6,896 nucleotides of DNA. It comes from a bacterium. GTDB lineage: Bacteria; Spirochaetota; Spirochaetia; JABEVK01. Made by a program: the position numbers and the translations under genes. Below, in pieces: positions 6,424-6,896 of the stretch. Under the pieces are notes generated by a model. It ran no database searches, was not told the origin of the DNA, and worked only from the letters and a program-made list of their open reading frames with translations. Every line of letters starts with the position of its first letter. Position 1 is the first letter of the stretch. The DNA is taken from NCBI GenBank assembly GCA_021782055.1, contig JAJXVP010000148.1, positions 1 to 6,896 on the forward strand, read 5' to 3'.

Positions 6424-6896
6424 ATGGATCAATTAGCAAGTTCTATTCAACAAAATCTTCCCACAGGAATAGCTTTAGATGATGAGATTCTAAACGCGCT
6501 CATTTCAACCTTCGGCAATGGAGTACCGCAACCGTCAATTCAAAAATCATCAGATTACAATGACGGCGCTTTCTCAAACGAAATTCGCTATCTCTTGGGA
6601 TATGCACAACTTCTTTATGCTGGTGATATGGCGAGTAAGACGGGTGATCTTCTTGATTCTATGGTTCAATTTTATACTGGGATTGGACGTTTTATAGGTG
6701 AGACTGACCCTAGTTTACTTAACCGTTTTTTGGCCTTGGTTCAGCGTGGCGTTGACACCTGGGGGACCCCTCTTTCGGTTATTGGTGCCTTGTCGCATAT
6801 TATCGCGGCCTCGGCTTTGTATTTACAAGAGGACCCAAATTGGATTGACCCTACAACAAACCCGAATTTGATTATGGATGGGGACTTCGAGGCTGG
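6424..6896 (+). CDS. gpI-position tail protein, N-terminal part (3' partial), entering a CBM-like module
   Basis: An ATG one base after the J stop opens a frame that runs to the right edge (157 complete codons, no stop). The N-terminal ~135 residues are helical: DDEILNALISTFG, then FSNEIRYLLGYAQLLYAGDM and KTGDLLDSMVQFYTGIGRF. These lead to RFLALVQRGVDTWGTPLSVI. The 'F..LV.R...WGTP..I' pattern is one I recall from proteins that follow baseplate J in several contractile phages, where they occupy the place of gpI/XkdU and link wedge to fibres. Residues 148-157 read NLIMDGDFEA, the typical opening strand of family-4/9-type carbohydrate-binding or discoidin-like beta-sandwich modules ('NLl.NGdFE.g'). 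The gene may therefore encode a wedge adaptor fused to a sugar-binding or adhesive module. The right edge cuts it just there, so the C-terminal part is a prediction. Confidence 0.6.
   Translation, partial: MDQLASSIQQNLPTGIALDDEILNALISTFGNGVPQPSIQKSSDYNDGAFSNEIRYLLGYAQLLYAGDMASKTGDLLDSMVQFYTGIGRFIGETDPSLLNRFLALVQRGVDTWGTPLSVIGALSHIIAASALYLQEDPNWIDPTTNPNLIMDGDFEA
6865..6896 (+). other. Start of a putative carbohydrate-binding-type beta-sandwich (cut by window end)
   Basis: The residues N148-A157 (NLIMDGDFEA) match the first strand and Gly-Asp-Phe-Glu signature seen where CBM_4_9-like jelly-roll modules begin. They follow a Pro/Asn/Thr-rich linker (DPNWIDPTTNP) that would separate the helical domain from the new one. 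Only about ten residues are visible. Confidence 0.4.

Noticed and set aside
1..6896. Search for a non-phage cargo system (defence genes, toxin-antitoxin, retron, CRISPR, tRNA)
   Set aside because: The window is filled end to end by six structural genes with at most one base between them, so there is no space for such elements and no motif suggests one.

Overview
The window is a tightly packed late structural module of a contractile-tailed phage, a prophage, or a phage-derived contractile particle (tailocin). All six genes lie on the + strand and are coding from edge to edge. No gap exceeds one base, so there is no room for separate promoters, terminators, tRNAs or cargo genes. I see no mobile elements, CRISPR arrays or long repeats. 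Base composition is intermediate and starts are ATG. Nothing in the sequence fixes the host, and I do not assign one.

Layout, left to right: (1) the 3' end of a large tail gene, most likely the tape measure protein, open at the left edge (to 1343); (2) a baseplate hub protein of the gp27/gpD/XkdQ type (1345-2748); (3) a central spike / baseplate assembly protein V-like protein with an OB-fold-like front half (2745-3491); (4) a 604-residue multidomain protein with an XkdP/gp53-like N-terminus, a helical Ala-rich middle, a LysM-like domain and a C-terminal gp25/gpW-like domain (3488-5302); (5) a baseplate J / gp47-like wedge protein (5295-6422); (6) the 5' part of a gpI-position tail protein that is entering what looks like a carbohydrate-binding-type beta-sandwich when the window ends (6424 to the right edge).

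These parts form one machine. The tape measure sets tail length and sits inside the tube. The hub and spike close the tube and pierce the envelope. The fusion protein would join the hub/tube end to the wedge and start the sheath. J builds the wedge ring, and the last protein would connect the wedge to receptor-binding fibres. Genes 4-6 keep the W-J-I (gp25, J, I) order known from P2-like phages. The most notable feature is gene 4, which combines functions usually carried by two separate genes (LysM/XkdP-like and gp25/XkdS-like). It also lies after the spike gene, not before the hub as in PBSX-type clusters. Start/stop contacts at all five junctions (1-base gaps or 4- and 8-base overlaps) point to one polycistronic message with translational coupling.

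I did not find a new kind of defence or mobile system here. The interest lies in the architecture of the baseplate genes.
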